Origin: Candidatus Woesearchaeota archaeon
GTDB taxonomy: Archaea; Nanobdellota; Nanobdellia; Woesearchaeales; UBA10216
Reading direction: 5' to 3'
Assembly: GCA_016180195.1 (NCBI GenBank)
Contig: JACPBS010000009.1
Location: 1 to 58,030, forward strand
Length of the DNA: 58,030 bases
This document shows positions 43,851-52,141 of this stretch, piece by piece. Positions within the stretch are counted from its first letter, which is position 1. Every line of letters begins with the position of its first letter. The notes under the pieces were generated by a model. That model saw nothing but the letters and a program-made list of their open reading frames with translations, was not told the DNA's origin and did no database searches. A program made the position numbers and the translations under genes.

Positions 43851-45894
43851 TGCAAAACACTTTCTTCAGGAGGCAATCGAGCTCATCAAGGAACTTGAAA
43901 CCTATAGAAGCTACAGGGAGGAGCTCCTGTCAAGATCGAAAAAGCTGTACAGGGAATACCAGAAAGGGAAATACAAATATCTCGAATACCAGCTAAAGCT
44001 GAAGGAAATTCTAAAGGGCAAGACAGAAAAGGAATGGATAAGCTATTATGAGTCCTGCGAATTCGGCCTCCTCAAAAAAGTAGAGTACCTGCTTGACCAG
44101 TCATTCTACCTCATCCACAAGGACGAATCATTCAACCAACTGAAGATCCAGTCGCTGCGCATAGAAGAGCCGGAAAAAGTTTCCCGCAGCATCAGGCTAT
44201 TCAGCCTTGTTCCCCGAATACGGGTATTTGACCTGGAATCAGAGCTCGCAGGGATAAGGAATGCCCTTTCCAGCCTAAACAAGCCTGATGATGAGAAGAA
44301 AATCAGGCAGCTAAAGGAAAGGCTCAGCAAGCATGAGCAGAAAGCAATAACAGGGATCATGTCTGAACAAGCCACCAAAAGCCCTGCCACGACAGCCTAC
44401 GACATCCAGCTAAAGAAAATACGTGGCAAAACAAAGTCATTACAGGTCAACATCGGCTCGGCACTTAACCGGCTCTTCAAAGTCCTGAAAACAATAGCTG
44501 CAGCGGTTAGGAACACAACAAAAGCCATCACCCCCCTGATTCTGTCTTTGAGATTGTGGAAAAGCTCTGAAAAGCAAACCGCAGCTGCCGAAAAAAAAGT
44601 CACAGAACAAGCATCGCAGAAAGCAGAACCTTCAAACCACTTCCTTGGCAATCTTAAGCAGCTGCTTTTCCCGAAAAAGAGAAGGGTTGTCATCGAGGAA
44701 GTTGTGGGAATGGAAAAGACAGTCAAAGGCGGAGCATCAACTCCCAAAGAGCTTGCGATGGGATGGACATCAAGCGTATACTCAGTAAAGGAGGCTGTGA
44801 TAAGGTCAATAAAGCTTATGTTCAGCAAGAAGCAGGAAACTGTGATCAGCGAAAACACAGCAGTGCCTCCATACATAAAAAAGCTCAGGGACGTGAGGCA
44901 GCGCATATACTCAGAAGAAAGGCTATCCGGATTTGAAACGACCCTGCTTTCTCATGAAGCCAAGAAAATAAAAAGGATACTCGAAGCACAGAAGATGCAA
45001 TCATACTCCGGACTGACCATCGGCATAATAGCCAATATAACTGTGAAGAAGATAAGCATGCATCTTGTTGAGAAATTTCCGGGTTTTTTCGGATTCCTCT
45101 ATAACGCCTTAAGATCCGCCAACATAAGGATGCTCTCAAACACGTACTTAAACATCATGATCCTTGCATCCCTGCTGCTCACGATATCAACCACAATATT
45201 CCTGACAGTGCTTTTCTTCATACTAAACTATCCCCTTTACCAGGTATTCCTCAGAAGCATAATCCTGGGATTCCTGGCAGGGGTATTATGCGCAACCATC
45301 TTCTATGCCTACCCGTTCATAAAGATAAAGGAAAGGAAAAGAAGCATAACAACAAACCTGCCATTTGCAATAAACCACATGGCATCTGTAGCCACATCAG
45401 GAGTCCCGCCTCTTACAATGTTTGAGCTCATATCAAGCTCACTTGAATATGGTGAAGTCGCGATTGAGCTCAGGAAAATAGCGGAATATACGAACATCCT
45501 GGGCTATGACCTGCTTACAGCAATGAGGGCAGTGTCATCAACAACACCAAGCCCCGCGTTCAAGGAATTCCTGGAAGGAATGATAAGCGCAATAGAAACA
45601 GGAGGGGACCTCATAAGCTACCTGAAACAGGAAGCAGACCAGGCAGCCCTGACCTACCAGCTTGAAAGGCAGCGCTACAACCAAAGCATAAGCATGTTCT
45701 CTGATGTTTATACAGGACTCCTGATAGCAGCACCACTATTCTTCGTTGCAGCCCTCGCCCTAGTCAACATACTCGGAGGCAAGATAGGCGGGATGGGCGT
45801 TGACCTCATAATGGCACTGGGCGCTTACTTAGCAATCCCCCTTCTAAACGTGGCTTTCCTGATATTCCTGGAAATAAACCAGCCAGAGGTTTAA
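43843..45894 (+). CDS. Platform membrane protein (GspF/TadC-type) with long N-terminus
   Basis: A 683-residue protein: an unusually long cytoplasmic N-terminal part of about 420 residues, rich in charged helices (LIKELETYRSYREELLSRSKK and others), then membrane segments near 435-500 (NIMILASLLLTISTTIFLTVLFF, IILGFLAGVLCATIFYAYPF), a T2SSF cytoplasmic domain (NLPFAINHMASVATSGVPPL, then AIETGGDLISYLKQE) and two C-terminal helices (LIAAPLFFVAALALVNIL and LIMALGAYLAIPLLNVAFLIFL). The typical protein is about 300 residues, so the N-terminal half is extra and possibly contacts the ATPase. The gene follows the ATPase. Confidence 0.88.
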   Translation: MSDAKHFLQEAIELIKELETYRSYREELLSRSKKLYREYQKGKYKYLEYQLKLKEILKGKTEKEWISYYESCEFGLLKKVEYLLDQSFYLIHKDESFNQLKIQSLRIEEPEKVSRSIRLFSLVPRIRVFDLESELAGIRNALSSLNKPDDEKKIRQLKERLSKHEQKAITGIMSEQATKSPATTAYDIQLKKIRGKTKSLQVNIGSALNRLFKVLKTIAAAVRNTTKAITPLILSLRLWKSSEKQTAAAEKKVTEQASQKAEPSNHFLGNLKQLLFPKKRRVVIEEVVGMEKTVKGGASTPKELAMGWTSSVYSVKEAVIRSIKLMFSKKQETVISENTAVPPYIKKLRDVRQRIYSEERLSGFETTLLSHEAKKIKRILEAQKMQSYSGLTIGIIANITVKKISMHLVEKFPGFFGFLYNALRSANIRMLSNTYLNIMILASLLLTISTTIFLTVLFFILNYPLYQVFLRSIILGFLAGVLCATIFYAYPFIKIKERKRSITTNLPFAINHMASVATSGVPPLTMFELISSSLEYGEVAIELRKIAEYTNILGYDLLTAMRAVSSTTPSPAFKEFLEGMISAIETGGDLISYLKQEADQAALTYQLERQRYNQSISMFSDVYTGLLIAAPLFFVAALALVNILGGKIGGMGVDLIMALGAYLAIPLLNVAFLIFLEINQPEV

Positions 45895-45947
45895 ATTCCG
45901 GAGATCACGCACAAAGTTTAAAAGATACCGGGATTCAGGAAGTAAAA

Positions 45948-46847
45948 ATGAACCTTAAATTCGAGGGAAAGCACCAGGCAGCGCTAATTATCGCGATGGC
46001 GCTGCTCATAGCCGACTTCTACCTGTTCTACGGAAGAATATTCTTCGTACCATTCCTGGCCATAATACTGACTGTTGCCTGGTTCCCATACTGGGCGGAG
46101 ATATTCGCGGAAAACCGCAGGCAGAAGGAGCTGGAGTCAAGGTTTCCTGAATTCGTCCGAAACCTTACCGGCGCGATAAAATCTGGGATGCCCGCAGCAA
46201 GCGCAGTAATCCACGTGGCCGAATCAGACTATGGCGCGCTCACACCCTACGTGAAGAAGCTCGCAAACCAGATCGAATGGGCAATCCCTTTCAGGAAGGC
46301 ATTCATTAACTTCGGAAAGGAAACAAACAACCCAGTCATAAAAAGGGCAATAGCGACAGTCATACAGGCAGAACAGGCTGGCGGCAACATTGAGGATGTG
46401 CTTTACTCGATAACAGAAAGCCTGATAGAGATCAAGAAGATAAGGGAAGAAAGGAAATCAAGCATACACTCCCAGATAATGCAGAGCTACATTATCTTCT
46501 TCGTCTTCCTTGGAGTGATGATAATAATCCAAAACCTGCTGATACCATACATGACCTCCTTCTCAGGCGGGGCAGTTGGAATTGTCCAAAACGCGGAATC
46601 GCAGGCAATAATCACTAAAGTCAGCATCAGCATATCATCCCCCTCAGAATTCGCAGGATCGGTAAGCGCATGGATCCTGAGCATGTACGGAATATTCCTT
46701 ATGCTCTCCCTAATCCAGGGATTCTTTGCGGGCGTGGTACTCGGGAAGCTTGCTGAAGGTGACATGACCTCAGGACTGAAGCATTCACTGATCATGATGA
46801 CCTTCGCATTCATAATAATAACACTGTCCCAGGCAATGATGAAATGA
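45948..46847 (+). CDS. Second platform membrane protein (GspF/TadC-type)
   Basis: A 299-residue protein of normal length: two N-terminal helices (LIIAMALLIADFYLFYGRIFFVPFLAIILTVAW split by a tight turn), the T2SSF domain (RFPEFVRNLTGAIKSGMPAASAV and AEQAGGNIEDVLYSITE) and two C-terminal helices. It pairs with the longer platform protein upstream, as TadB/TadC pairs do. A 53-base gap, the largest in the series, precedes it and contains a weak TATA-like gtttaaaag and an aggaag ribosome binding site, so an internal promoter is possible. It overlaps the next gene by ATGA. Confidence 0.88.
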   Translation: MNLKFEGKHQAALIIAMALLIADFYLFYGRIFFVPFLAIILTVAWFPYWAEIFAENRRQKELESRFPEFVRNLTGAIKSGMPAASAVIHVAESDYGALTPYVKKLANQIEWAIPFRKAFINFGKETNNPVIKRAIATVIQAEQAGGNIEDVLYSITESLIEIKKIREERKSSIHSQIMQSYIIFFVFLGVMIIIQNLLIPYMTSFSGGAVGIVQNAESQAIITKVSISISSPSEFAGSVSAWILSMYGIFLMLSLIQGFFAGVVLGKLAEGDMTSGLKHSLIMMTFAFIIITLSQAMMK

Positions 46848-47617
46848 GAATAAGGATAGACATAACAAAGACGCCTGAACAGAACGCTGCCCAATACTAC
46901 GAAAAGGCCAAGAAGGCAAAGAAAAAGCTTGAAGGGGCGACCAAAGCACTCGATGAAAGCAGGAAAAAGCTTAAGCTCCTTATCGAAAAAAAGGAACTGG
47001 AAGAGGAAAAGAAAAAGGCCGAGATAAAAAAGGAAAAGAAGTGGTATGACAAGTTTAGGTGGTTCATAAGCAGCGAAGGCTTTCTTGCAGTGGGAGGCAG
47101 GGACGCAACAACAAACGAGATCCTGATCAAAAAGCACACAGAGAGCAATGACATAATATTCCACTCAGACATGTCAGGAAGCCCGTTCTTCGTAATCAAA
47201 ACAGAAGGCAGGAAGCCCTCAGAAGAGACCCTCAAGGAAACAGCAAACGCAACCGCAAGCTTCTCAAGGGCGTGGAAGATGGGGCTCTCATTCTCTGACG
47301 TGTTTTACGTAAATCCAGAACAGGTAAGCAAGCAGACCAAGGCAGGGGAATACATGGGAAAAGGAGCATTCATGATATACGGGAAGAAAAGCACGATTAA
47401 TGGGATCATGAGCCTTGCAATAGGCATGCATGAAGGCAGGATAATGTGCGGACCAATCGAAGCAGTAAGGAAGAACTGCAGCAGCTACCTGGAGCTCATC
47501 CAGGCAAAGGAGAAGACAAGCGACACTGCGAAGAAAATAAAAAAGAAGATAGGCGGGGAACTCGATGAAATCATAGCAGCCCTGCCATCAGGCGGATGCA
47601 AGGCAAAAGGCAATTAA
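46844..47617 (+). CDS. Stand-alone NFACT-R domain protein
   Basis: A 257-residue protein. A basic coiled-coil start (about 1-65, KKAKKKLEGATKALDESRKKL) leads to the NFACT-R (DUF814) domain: KWYDKFRWFISSEGFLAVGGRDATTNE, HSDMSGSPFFVIKTEGRKPSEETLKE and VNPEQVSKQTKAGEYMGKGAFMIYGKK are typical. Full-length Rqc2/NEMF-type proteins that work in ribosome quality control also have an N-terminal NFACT-N domain and are about 600 residues, so this is a shortened form. It is translationally coupled to the platform gene by ATGA, perhaps only by chance of order. An RNA-binding or ribosome-rescue role is inferred. Confidence 0.83.
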   Translation: MRIRIDITKTPEQNAAQYYEKAKKAKKKLEGATKALDESRKKLKLLIEKKELEEEKKKAEIKKEKKWYDKFRWFISSEGFLAVGGRDATTNEILIKKHTESNDIIFHSDMSGSPFFVIKTEGRKPSEETLKETANATASFSRAWKMGLSFSDVFYVNPEQVSKQTKAGEYMGKGAFMIYGKKSTINGIMSLAIGMHEGRIMCGPIEAVRKNCSSYLELIQAKEKTSDTAKKIKKKIGGELDEIIAALPSGGCKAKGN

Positions 47618-47943
47618 TTTTCAGAATAACCGCCTATTACAGCCTGCCTTGTACACCAAGGATTGGTATTAATTTCAACTCCGGATCCATTATAGATCCA
47701 CTTGTTTTTTTCAGGAGCATAAATTGGACTGCCGAACTCTTTGGTTGTGTATCCCTCTTTATCGGTCGATCTTACAGTATATTTCCGGCAACCTGTTTCT
47801 ACCTCATTGCAATGAACCCTTGAAATCCTGAATAGTCCTTGGTAAGAAGCGCCCGAATCCAGTCTGATAGAGCCAAGCAACTTATGGGTTTCGCCTTCCT
47901 CCAAACTATTTAAAATGCTTGCCAAATCAAATCCAACAGCCAT
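47614..47943 (-). CDS. Hypothetical protein, about 109 residues
   Basis: A soluble protein of unknown type. I start it at the second methionine (MAVGFDLASILNSLEEGE) because aggtga lies just before it on the - strand; the ATG 15 bases upstream is the alternative. It is beta-rich (KLLGSIRLDSGASYQGLFRI, YTVRSTDKEGY) with three cysteines. It converges on the NFACT-R gene and overlaps it by four bases. No motif decides a function. Confidence 0.6.
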   Translation of the reverse strand: MAVGFDLASILNSLEEGETHKLLGSIRLDSGASYQGLFRISRVHCNEVETGCRKYTVRSTDKEGYTTKEFGSPIYAPEKNKWIYNGSGVEINTNPWCTRQAVIGGYSEN

Positions 47944-48026
47944 TTTTTCACCTTCCATTTTTTTGGCAATAGGAAAAATTATGGCTTTATTAATATGAGT
48001 GAAAAAAAAATTCCCTAAAGAATTTT

Positions 48027-48617
48027 TTAAAGATGGTCAATTGAATTCAATAAACTGGCATGGTGCTTTTTATCTTCGCTTATCTCAACAATGTTAATGC
48101 ACGCATTGTTCTGAGGAATCTCCACAGCTTCCTCTATGGGCTTGCCAAGCAGGATCCCTAATAGCATCCGGTTAAATCCTCCATGCGAGCATACAAGCAC
48201 TGTCCTGCCCTTGAATTCCTTTAATAGCCTATCAAAAAAAACAGAGGCCCTCTCCTTCAGCTGCCCGAAGCTCTCCCCTCCTTCGGGTATAAAGTCAACC
48301 TTATGCTTCCCGCTTTCCGATACTGCCTGCTTAAGCTCAGAATAGTGCCTGCCCTCATAAATTCCTACTTTCCTTTCCCTAAGCTCAGGAAGGAAATAAA
48401 CAGGGCAGCTATGATGCCTGCCTATTTCAGAAGCAGTACCCCTGGCCCTCTCCAGATCACTTGAAAAAATGGCATCAATCCGCTCATTTTTCAGCAACTC
48501 AGCCAGCTTAGTGGCCTGAAACACCCCCTTCTCGGTAAGCTTTCCATGCAAGTGCCCCTGCATAGTCTGATTCACATTGCCTTCCGTTTCGCCATGCCTT
48601 ACTATAATCAGCTTCAT
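48027..48617 (-). CDS. Histidine phosphatase (phosphoglycerate mutase-like)
   Basis: From the ATG at 48617 (MKLIIVRHGETEGN) this is 196 residues. The catalytic RHGET motif near residues 7-11, FSSDLERARGTASEI, the glutamate-containing PELRERKVGIYEG and the second histidine in VCSHGGFNRML are all present. The family includes cofactor-dependent phosphoglycerate mutases and broad phosphatases (cobalamin or sugar phosphates); this sequence does not reveal the substrate. The short upstream extension of the frame (MWLCFF) is discarded. Confidence 0.93.
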   Translation of the reverse strand: MKLIIVRHGETEGNVNQTMQGHLHGKLTEKGVFQATKLAELLKNERIDAIFSSDLERARGTASEIGRHHSCPVYFLPELRERKVGIYEGRHYSELKQAVSESGKHKVDFIPEGGESFGQLKERASVFFDRLLKEFKGRTVLVCSHGGFNRMLLGILLGKPIEEAVEIPQNNACINIVEISEDKKHHASLLNSIDHL

Positions 48618-48659
48618 AAAAAAACACAACCACATCCGTATTTAAACATTGCTATATGT

Positions 48660-49853
48660 TTAACTGATATAATAAATGATCACCGGAACTATCAGGCAGC
48701 CCATCGCGCTGCTCCTGTTGCAGCCCTTGATGATGGGAATAACGCCGATGGCAGCAGACGTCACCAAAACCAGGATGCCGATCCATCCCGAAAATACCAA
48801 AACCAGCAAAACAACAAATGCCATCACAAAAATGCTGACAACAGAATAGTTTACCTTATCAATGCACCTGGAAAAAAGCCTTCCAATTGCTAAAACGAAA
48901 AACAGGGCCATAAAGCCTGCCACAAGAGCAGACCCCAGAAGTATCAATAGAAGATTCACGCTCAACTCACCCACAATGTCCGCCATAACAACTATTGACC
49001 CGTTCCTTGCTTTTCCAAAGGAATAAAGGGTTACAAGACTCATAAGAACAGAAACAGTGCTGATAGCTCCAAGCATGACAAGCCTTGATGCCCTGCCCGG
49101 ATTCCCCGAGAATCGCTCTGCTATTGCAGCAGAATGAGATGGGCCAAGCGCGGGGAAAATGCCAACAAGGCTTCCTGAAGCGAGACCAAGAAAGACGGCC
49201 TTGGAAAAATCGCGGATACCAATATCTATCATTTCCACAGCATGCTGGATAGGAACCGAAACATCCCTCCCCAGGTTATAAAGCAAAAGGCTAATGCCAA
49301 AGAATCCTGAAAGCATAGGCAATAGCGGCTCATTAATGCCCATCTTCAAAACCACAAATCCCAGAATTCCTGAAAGAATGAAAGAAAGGATGTTCCAAAA
49401 CGGATTTTTCCCAAACAGGAAAATGCACGATAAAAGAAGAACAACCCACACAAATTCCCTGAGGTAAGAGTATATGAATGAGGCGACCCACGCAATTACA
49501 GGGAAAAACAGAACAACAGAAACCAGGCCGAAAACAGAGCCGTATGCAGAAAGCCTTACTGCATCAAGCCCAAAACCCCCTAGAAGATAACTATTAGCGG
49601 GCATGGCTGAAAGCGCAGTTCCCTCAGAAACGGCACCAAGGAAAACAGCGGGGATGAAATCCACAAATGCATGTGTTACTGACATCGAGACAATAATGAC
49701 CGCAACCAACTCAAAGCTGACAAACCGGGCCAGAACAGGAACTGCCCCGAAAAGGATAACCGAAACAAGATTTACATGCACTCCGGGTAGAAGGCCTGTG
49801 AAAGTGCCAATGAGCACACCGCACAAAATCGCAACAAAAATTTCAAAAAACAT
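48660..49853 (-). CDS. TctA-like membrane transporter
   Basis: A 397-residue protein with about ten hydrophobic helices. The N-terminal GVLIGTFTGLLPGVHVNLVSV and the repeated LGLASGSLVGIFPALGPSHSAA correspond to the two glycine/proline-rich G-x-x-P-G-hxx loops of the TctA (tripartite tricarboxylate transporter) large subunit family. Bacterial TctA works with a binding protein and TctB, neither of which is here; archaeal members of this size seem to stand alone. The substrate is unknown, possibly an organic acid or an unrelated ion. Confidence 0.78.
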   Translation of the reverse strand: MFFEIFVAILCGVLIGTFTGLLPGVHVNLVSVILFGAVPVLARFVSFELVAVIIVSMSVTHAFVDFIPAVFLGAVSEGTALSAMPANSYLLGGFGLDAVRLSAYGSVFGLVSVVLFFPVIAWVASFIYSYLREFVWVVLLLSCIFLFGKNPFWNILSFILSGILGFVVLKMGINEPLLPMLSGFFGISLLLYNLGRDVSVPIQHAVEMIDIGIRDFSKAVFLGLASGSLVGIFPALGPSHSAAIAERFSGNPGRASRLVMLGAISTVSVLMSLVTLYSFGKARNGSIVVMADIVGELSVNLLLILLGSALVAGFMALFFVLAIGRLFSRCIDKVNYSVVSIFVMAFVVLLVLVFSGWIGILVLVTSAAIGVIPIIKGCNRSSAMGCLIVPVIIYYIS

Positions 49854-49959
49854 AGCTTGCGAAAGCTTTTTGTCAAATATATGCCCTGCGGTCTATAAAC
49901 CGCAAATTCCGCACTTTTGGCCGAAACGTTTTCCGAAACCTGGAAAGTATATTGGGAAA

Positions 49960-50307
49960 TCAATCAATATCAACCTTCTCCGCCACAATTTCCATCTTAT
50001 TTCCAAAAGGCGTAACCCTGCCTGACGCTTCAATTTCGCGGCCAACTGACAGAGAAGCATTATTTTTCCCCTTGAAGAAAACCACACTTATTTCTTTCAC
50101 TTCAGAAACCCGTATAATGTAGAAAGCTCCCTTATCATCCACACTGCTTATCTTTCCCTTAACCCTCACAAACTTGTTGGCATCATCACGGCCAATGTCA
50201 TAAACGTGCTCCAACCCGGGCTTGTACGAAAAAGAGACGACCAGGATTACAGCAAGCCCGATAAACGCAGAAACCAATGAGAACCTAAGAGCCATAACCT
50301 CATCCAT
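49960..50307 (-). CDS. Membrane-anchored OB-fold protein
   Basis: A short protein of about 110-115 residues. An N-terminal hydrophobic helix (FSLVSAFIGLAVILVVSF) is followed by a beta-barrel-like domain (KFVRVKGKISSVDDKGAFYIIRVSEVKEISVVFFKG, then GREIEASGRVTPFGNKMEIVAEKV) with the strand order of an OB fold of the tRNA-anti or NfeD type. Starts at 50307 and 50295 are both possible; the second has gatgaggt just before it. A role in binding nucleic acid or peptide at the membrane is inference. Confidence 0.68.
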   Translation of the reverse strand: MDEVMALRFSLVSAFIGLAVILVVSFSYKPGLEHVYDIGRDDANKFVRVKGKISSVDDKGAFYIIRVSEVKEISVVFFKGKNNASLSVGREIEASGRVTPFGNKMEIVAEKVDID

Positions 50308-50376
50308 GGCATTTAAACCGGAATCCTGATTAAAATAACCACTGCTTAATAAATCGAAAACCATTCAAAGAAAGCA

Positions 50377-51345
50377 TCAAAACTGGTCAGTTCTCCAATA
50401 CGGCTTTATAAATGAGTCGCTTATGTTTAACGCACCACCCCTTTTGAAAGCAAGCAATCCTGCCCAGGCGATCATGGCACCATTGTCAACCAACACCTTC
50501 CTGTCAGCAGGGACAAACAACTTCGCACCCCTATCCAGGCACATGACACGAGCCATCTCCTGTAAGCGTGAATTGCATGCAACACCTCCTCCAAGAAGAA
50601 GCTCATCATTTCCCAAATGGGCCATTGCACGCTCAGACACCTCAATAAGCATTGCAAAAACAGTCTCCTGAAGGCTGAAGCATAAGTCCTCCTTTCCAAG
50701 TCCCGAATCAAACTTCTGCTTTAGGTTGGTAAGGATACCCCCCAGGCTAATATCCATTCCCTTCACAACATAAGGCAGATCAATATACTTAGTCCCTTTC
50801 ACGGCAAGTTCCTCAATCCTTGGCCCGCCAGGGAACCCGAGACCGATGTGTCTCGCGAATGAATCAAGAAAATTTCCAACACCTATGTCAAGAGTCTCTC
50901 CAATTATCCTATACCGCCCCTCCCCAGAAGCAATAACCTGCGTATTAGTTCCCGATACGTAAAGCAGCACAGGGTCATTTGCGCCAGTCAAAAGCTTCCC
51001 AATCTCCAAATGAGCTATGCAGTGGTTAACACCAACCAAAGGCAGCTTATTAGCCAATGACAACGTCCTTGCGGCAAACGCACCCACCTGAAGGCACTGG
51101 CCAATCCCGGGACCCTGGGAAAATGCAACCAGCCCAACATCTTTCATTTTAATCTTAGCCGCGACCAAAGCCTCCCCAAGCGCCAAATCACATATTTCAG
51201 CATGGTGATCAGCAGCCCGCCCAGGGATAATACCCCCCTTTTTCGTAGTGAAAGGCCTGATAACATTAGAAAGGATCGTTCCATTAGCATCAACAATGCC
51301 GACACCGAAAGTGTGCGCTGTCGACTCTATACCAAGACAAATCAT
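50377..51345 (-). CDS. kae1: Kae1/TsaD tRNA threonylcarbamoyltransferase
   Basis: The catalytic subunit of KEOPS, making t6A on tRNA position 37 from threonylcarbamoyl-AMP. It has the ASKHA fold start LGIESTAHTFGVGI, the metal ligands NHCIAHLEIGK (H-x3-H), the core SGTNTQVIASGEGRYRIIGETLDIGVGN and LLGGGVACNSRLQEMA. At 322 residues it is a Kae1 without a fused Bud32 kinase, so Bud32 must be elsewhere. Its start overlaps the end of the upstream unknown gene by four bases (ATGA-like). Confidence 0.96.
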   Translation of the reverse strand: MICLGIESTAHTFGVGIVDANGTILSNVIRPFTTKKGGIIPGRAADHHAEICDLALGEALVAAKIKMKDVGLVAFSQGPGIGQCLQVGAFAARTLSLANKLPLVGVNHCIAHLEIGKLLTGANDPVLLYVSGTNTQVIASGEGRYRIIGETLDIGVGNFLDSFARHIGLGFPGGPRIEELAVKGTKYIDLPYVVKGMDISLGGILTNLKQKFDSGLGKEDLCFSLQETVFAMLIEVSERAMAHLGNDELLLGGGVACNSRLQEMARVMCLDRGAKLFVPADRKVLVDNGAMIAWAGLLAFKRGGALNISDSFIKPYWRTDQF

Positions 51346-51683
51346 AACAAAGGATTAGCCGGGTTATTTAAATAATTAGCTCCATAGCCTGATCTTAGAA
51401 CCACATTAATAATAGACTGTTTATTAATTCCTGAGTCAGGCTTAAGTTCCAGCTCAAACCCCCCAGATTCCGAACCCTTGTAATATTTCGGACATAATGT
51501 TGCAATACGCCTGAATAACCCCTTTTTTCTTGATACAGCTATTACAGGAGCTTCGTAACCTATTCTTTCTTCTTCAGGGCAAAAATGCTCATATGATATA
51601 GATACGGAAAAATCAGGAAATGCCTCTTGCATGATGCGTTCAAGGCCAAGAAGGTTATCTGAAGGTTTGATCTTATTAACCAT
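51342..51683 (-). CDS. Hypothetical protein coupled to kae1
   Basis: A 113-residue protein starting MVNKIKPSDNLLGLERIM. It looks soluble, with a helix, a strand-turn region (SVSISYEHFCPEEERIGYEAP) and a basic stretch (VSRKKGLFRRIA). The family is not recognised. It is the first gene of a two-gene leftward operon, overlapping kae1 by four bases; an A/T-rich TATA-like stretch (ttttataatag on the - strand) precedes it at about 51,700-51,715. Its coupling to kae1 might hint at a KEOPS-related task, with weak support. Confidence 0.6.
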   Translation of the reverse strand: MVNKIKPSDNLLGLERIMQEAFPDFSVSISYEHFCPEEERIGYEAPVIAVSRKKGLFRRIATLCPKYYKGSESGGFELELKPDSGINKQSIINVVLRSGYGANYLNNPANPLL

Positions 51684-51781
51684 CCTTATTTTTTAACAAA
51701 CTATTATAAAAATTTTATGAGCATGTTATTCCGACAGTCTCCTCCACAAGAGCAGCCATACCTAATAGCAAATCGCATGGG

Positions 51782-51814
51782 CCCAATCATGCTAAAAGCG
51801 TGATTTGGGTTTTT
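51782..51814 (+). terminator. Long hairpin followed by a T run
   Basis: CCCAATCATGC and GCGTGATTTGGG pair (about 11 pairs, one bulged T, one G-T) around a TAAAA loop and are followed by TTTTT. This is terminator-like. The T run is the beginning of repeat copy B. The gene it would end, if any, is not seen on the + strand. Confidence 0.45.
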
Positions 51815-51925
51815 GCCAAGCAAAAAAGCGTCCAACCATTGTTATTGTTGGCACAATCAAAGAAAACAGGCAACGATTTTACTCATGCTGCGGAGATACT
51901 GGCTAGAGCGAAACATATAAAAAGT
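51810..51925. repeat. Dispersed 115-base repeat, copy B (before tRNA-Ser)
   Basis: It matches 13,291-13,406 without length difference; the first 58 bases are nearly identical and the rest related. It carries the same perfect TTTTTGC-CAA-GCAAAAA and CCAAC/GTTGG hairpins, and likewise leads straight into a TATA box. Conservation across the hairpins suggests it is kept by function, or was copied recently. Confidence 0.75.
51915..51924 (+). promoter_or_regulatory. TATA box before the tRNA-Ser repeats
   Basis: The sequence atataaaaag would start transcription near 51,940, just before the first 55-base repeat. If so the primary transcript carries both repeat hairpins ahead of tRNA-Ser. Confidence 0.45.
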
Positions 51926-51948
51926 ATCGGGCAGTTTTTGCGTCAATA

Positions 51949-52058
51949 CCGGGATCGCATACAAATCACTAACGTGATTGTCTGCGTCGAAGGCATCCAC
52001 ATGCCGGGATCGCATACAAATCACTAACGTGATCGTCTGCGTCGAAAGCACTTACGTG
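51949..52058 (+). repeat. Two 55-base direct repeats beginning with the tRNA 5' end
   Basis: Units at 51,949-52,003 and 52,004-52,058 each begin ccgggatcgcat, which is the start of the tRNA-Ser that follows exactly in phase at 52,059. Each holds a hairpin AATCAC-TAAC-GTGATT (second unit: GTGATC) flanked by CGCA/TGCG. A few substitutions separate the units, so they are not a fresh copy. Confidence 0.85.
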
Positions 52059-52141
52059 CCGGGATCGCATAACCTGGTATTGCGCAAGCCTTGAGAGCTT
52101 GTTCCCGAAAGGGTATGGGGGTTCAAATCCCTCTCCCGGCG
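52058..52141 (+). tRNA. tRNA-Ser(TGA)
   Basis: Acceptor GCCGGGA/TCCCGGC is perfect. The anticodon stem-loop is CAAGC-CTTGAGA-GCTTG with anticodon TGA, and there is the extra variable arm of class II tRNAs (CCC-GAAA-GGG). The T-arm has GGTTCAAAT and G73 is the discriminator, as expected for serine. The D stem is weak (GCAT...TTGC, three pairs). CCA is not encoded. Its first 13 bases recur in the two upstream repeats, its last 13 bases 71 bases downstream. Confidence 0.92.

Noticed and set aside
39081-47617. An archaellum operon
   Set aside because: No FlaI/FlaH-type pair, FlaF/G or chemotaxis genes were seen, and two separate platform proteins with several KKG pilins fit a type IV pilus or Tad-like system better.
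51800-52027. A 75-codon open frame across repeat copy B and the first 55-base repeat
   Set aside because: Copy A at 13,291 has no start codon in the matching frame, differences between copies are often non-synonymous, and the frame runs through tRNA-like repeat hairpins. It is best read as non-coding.
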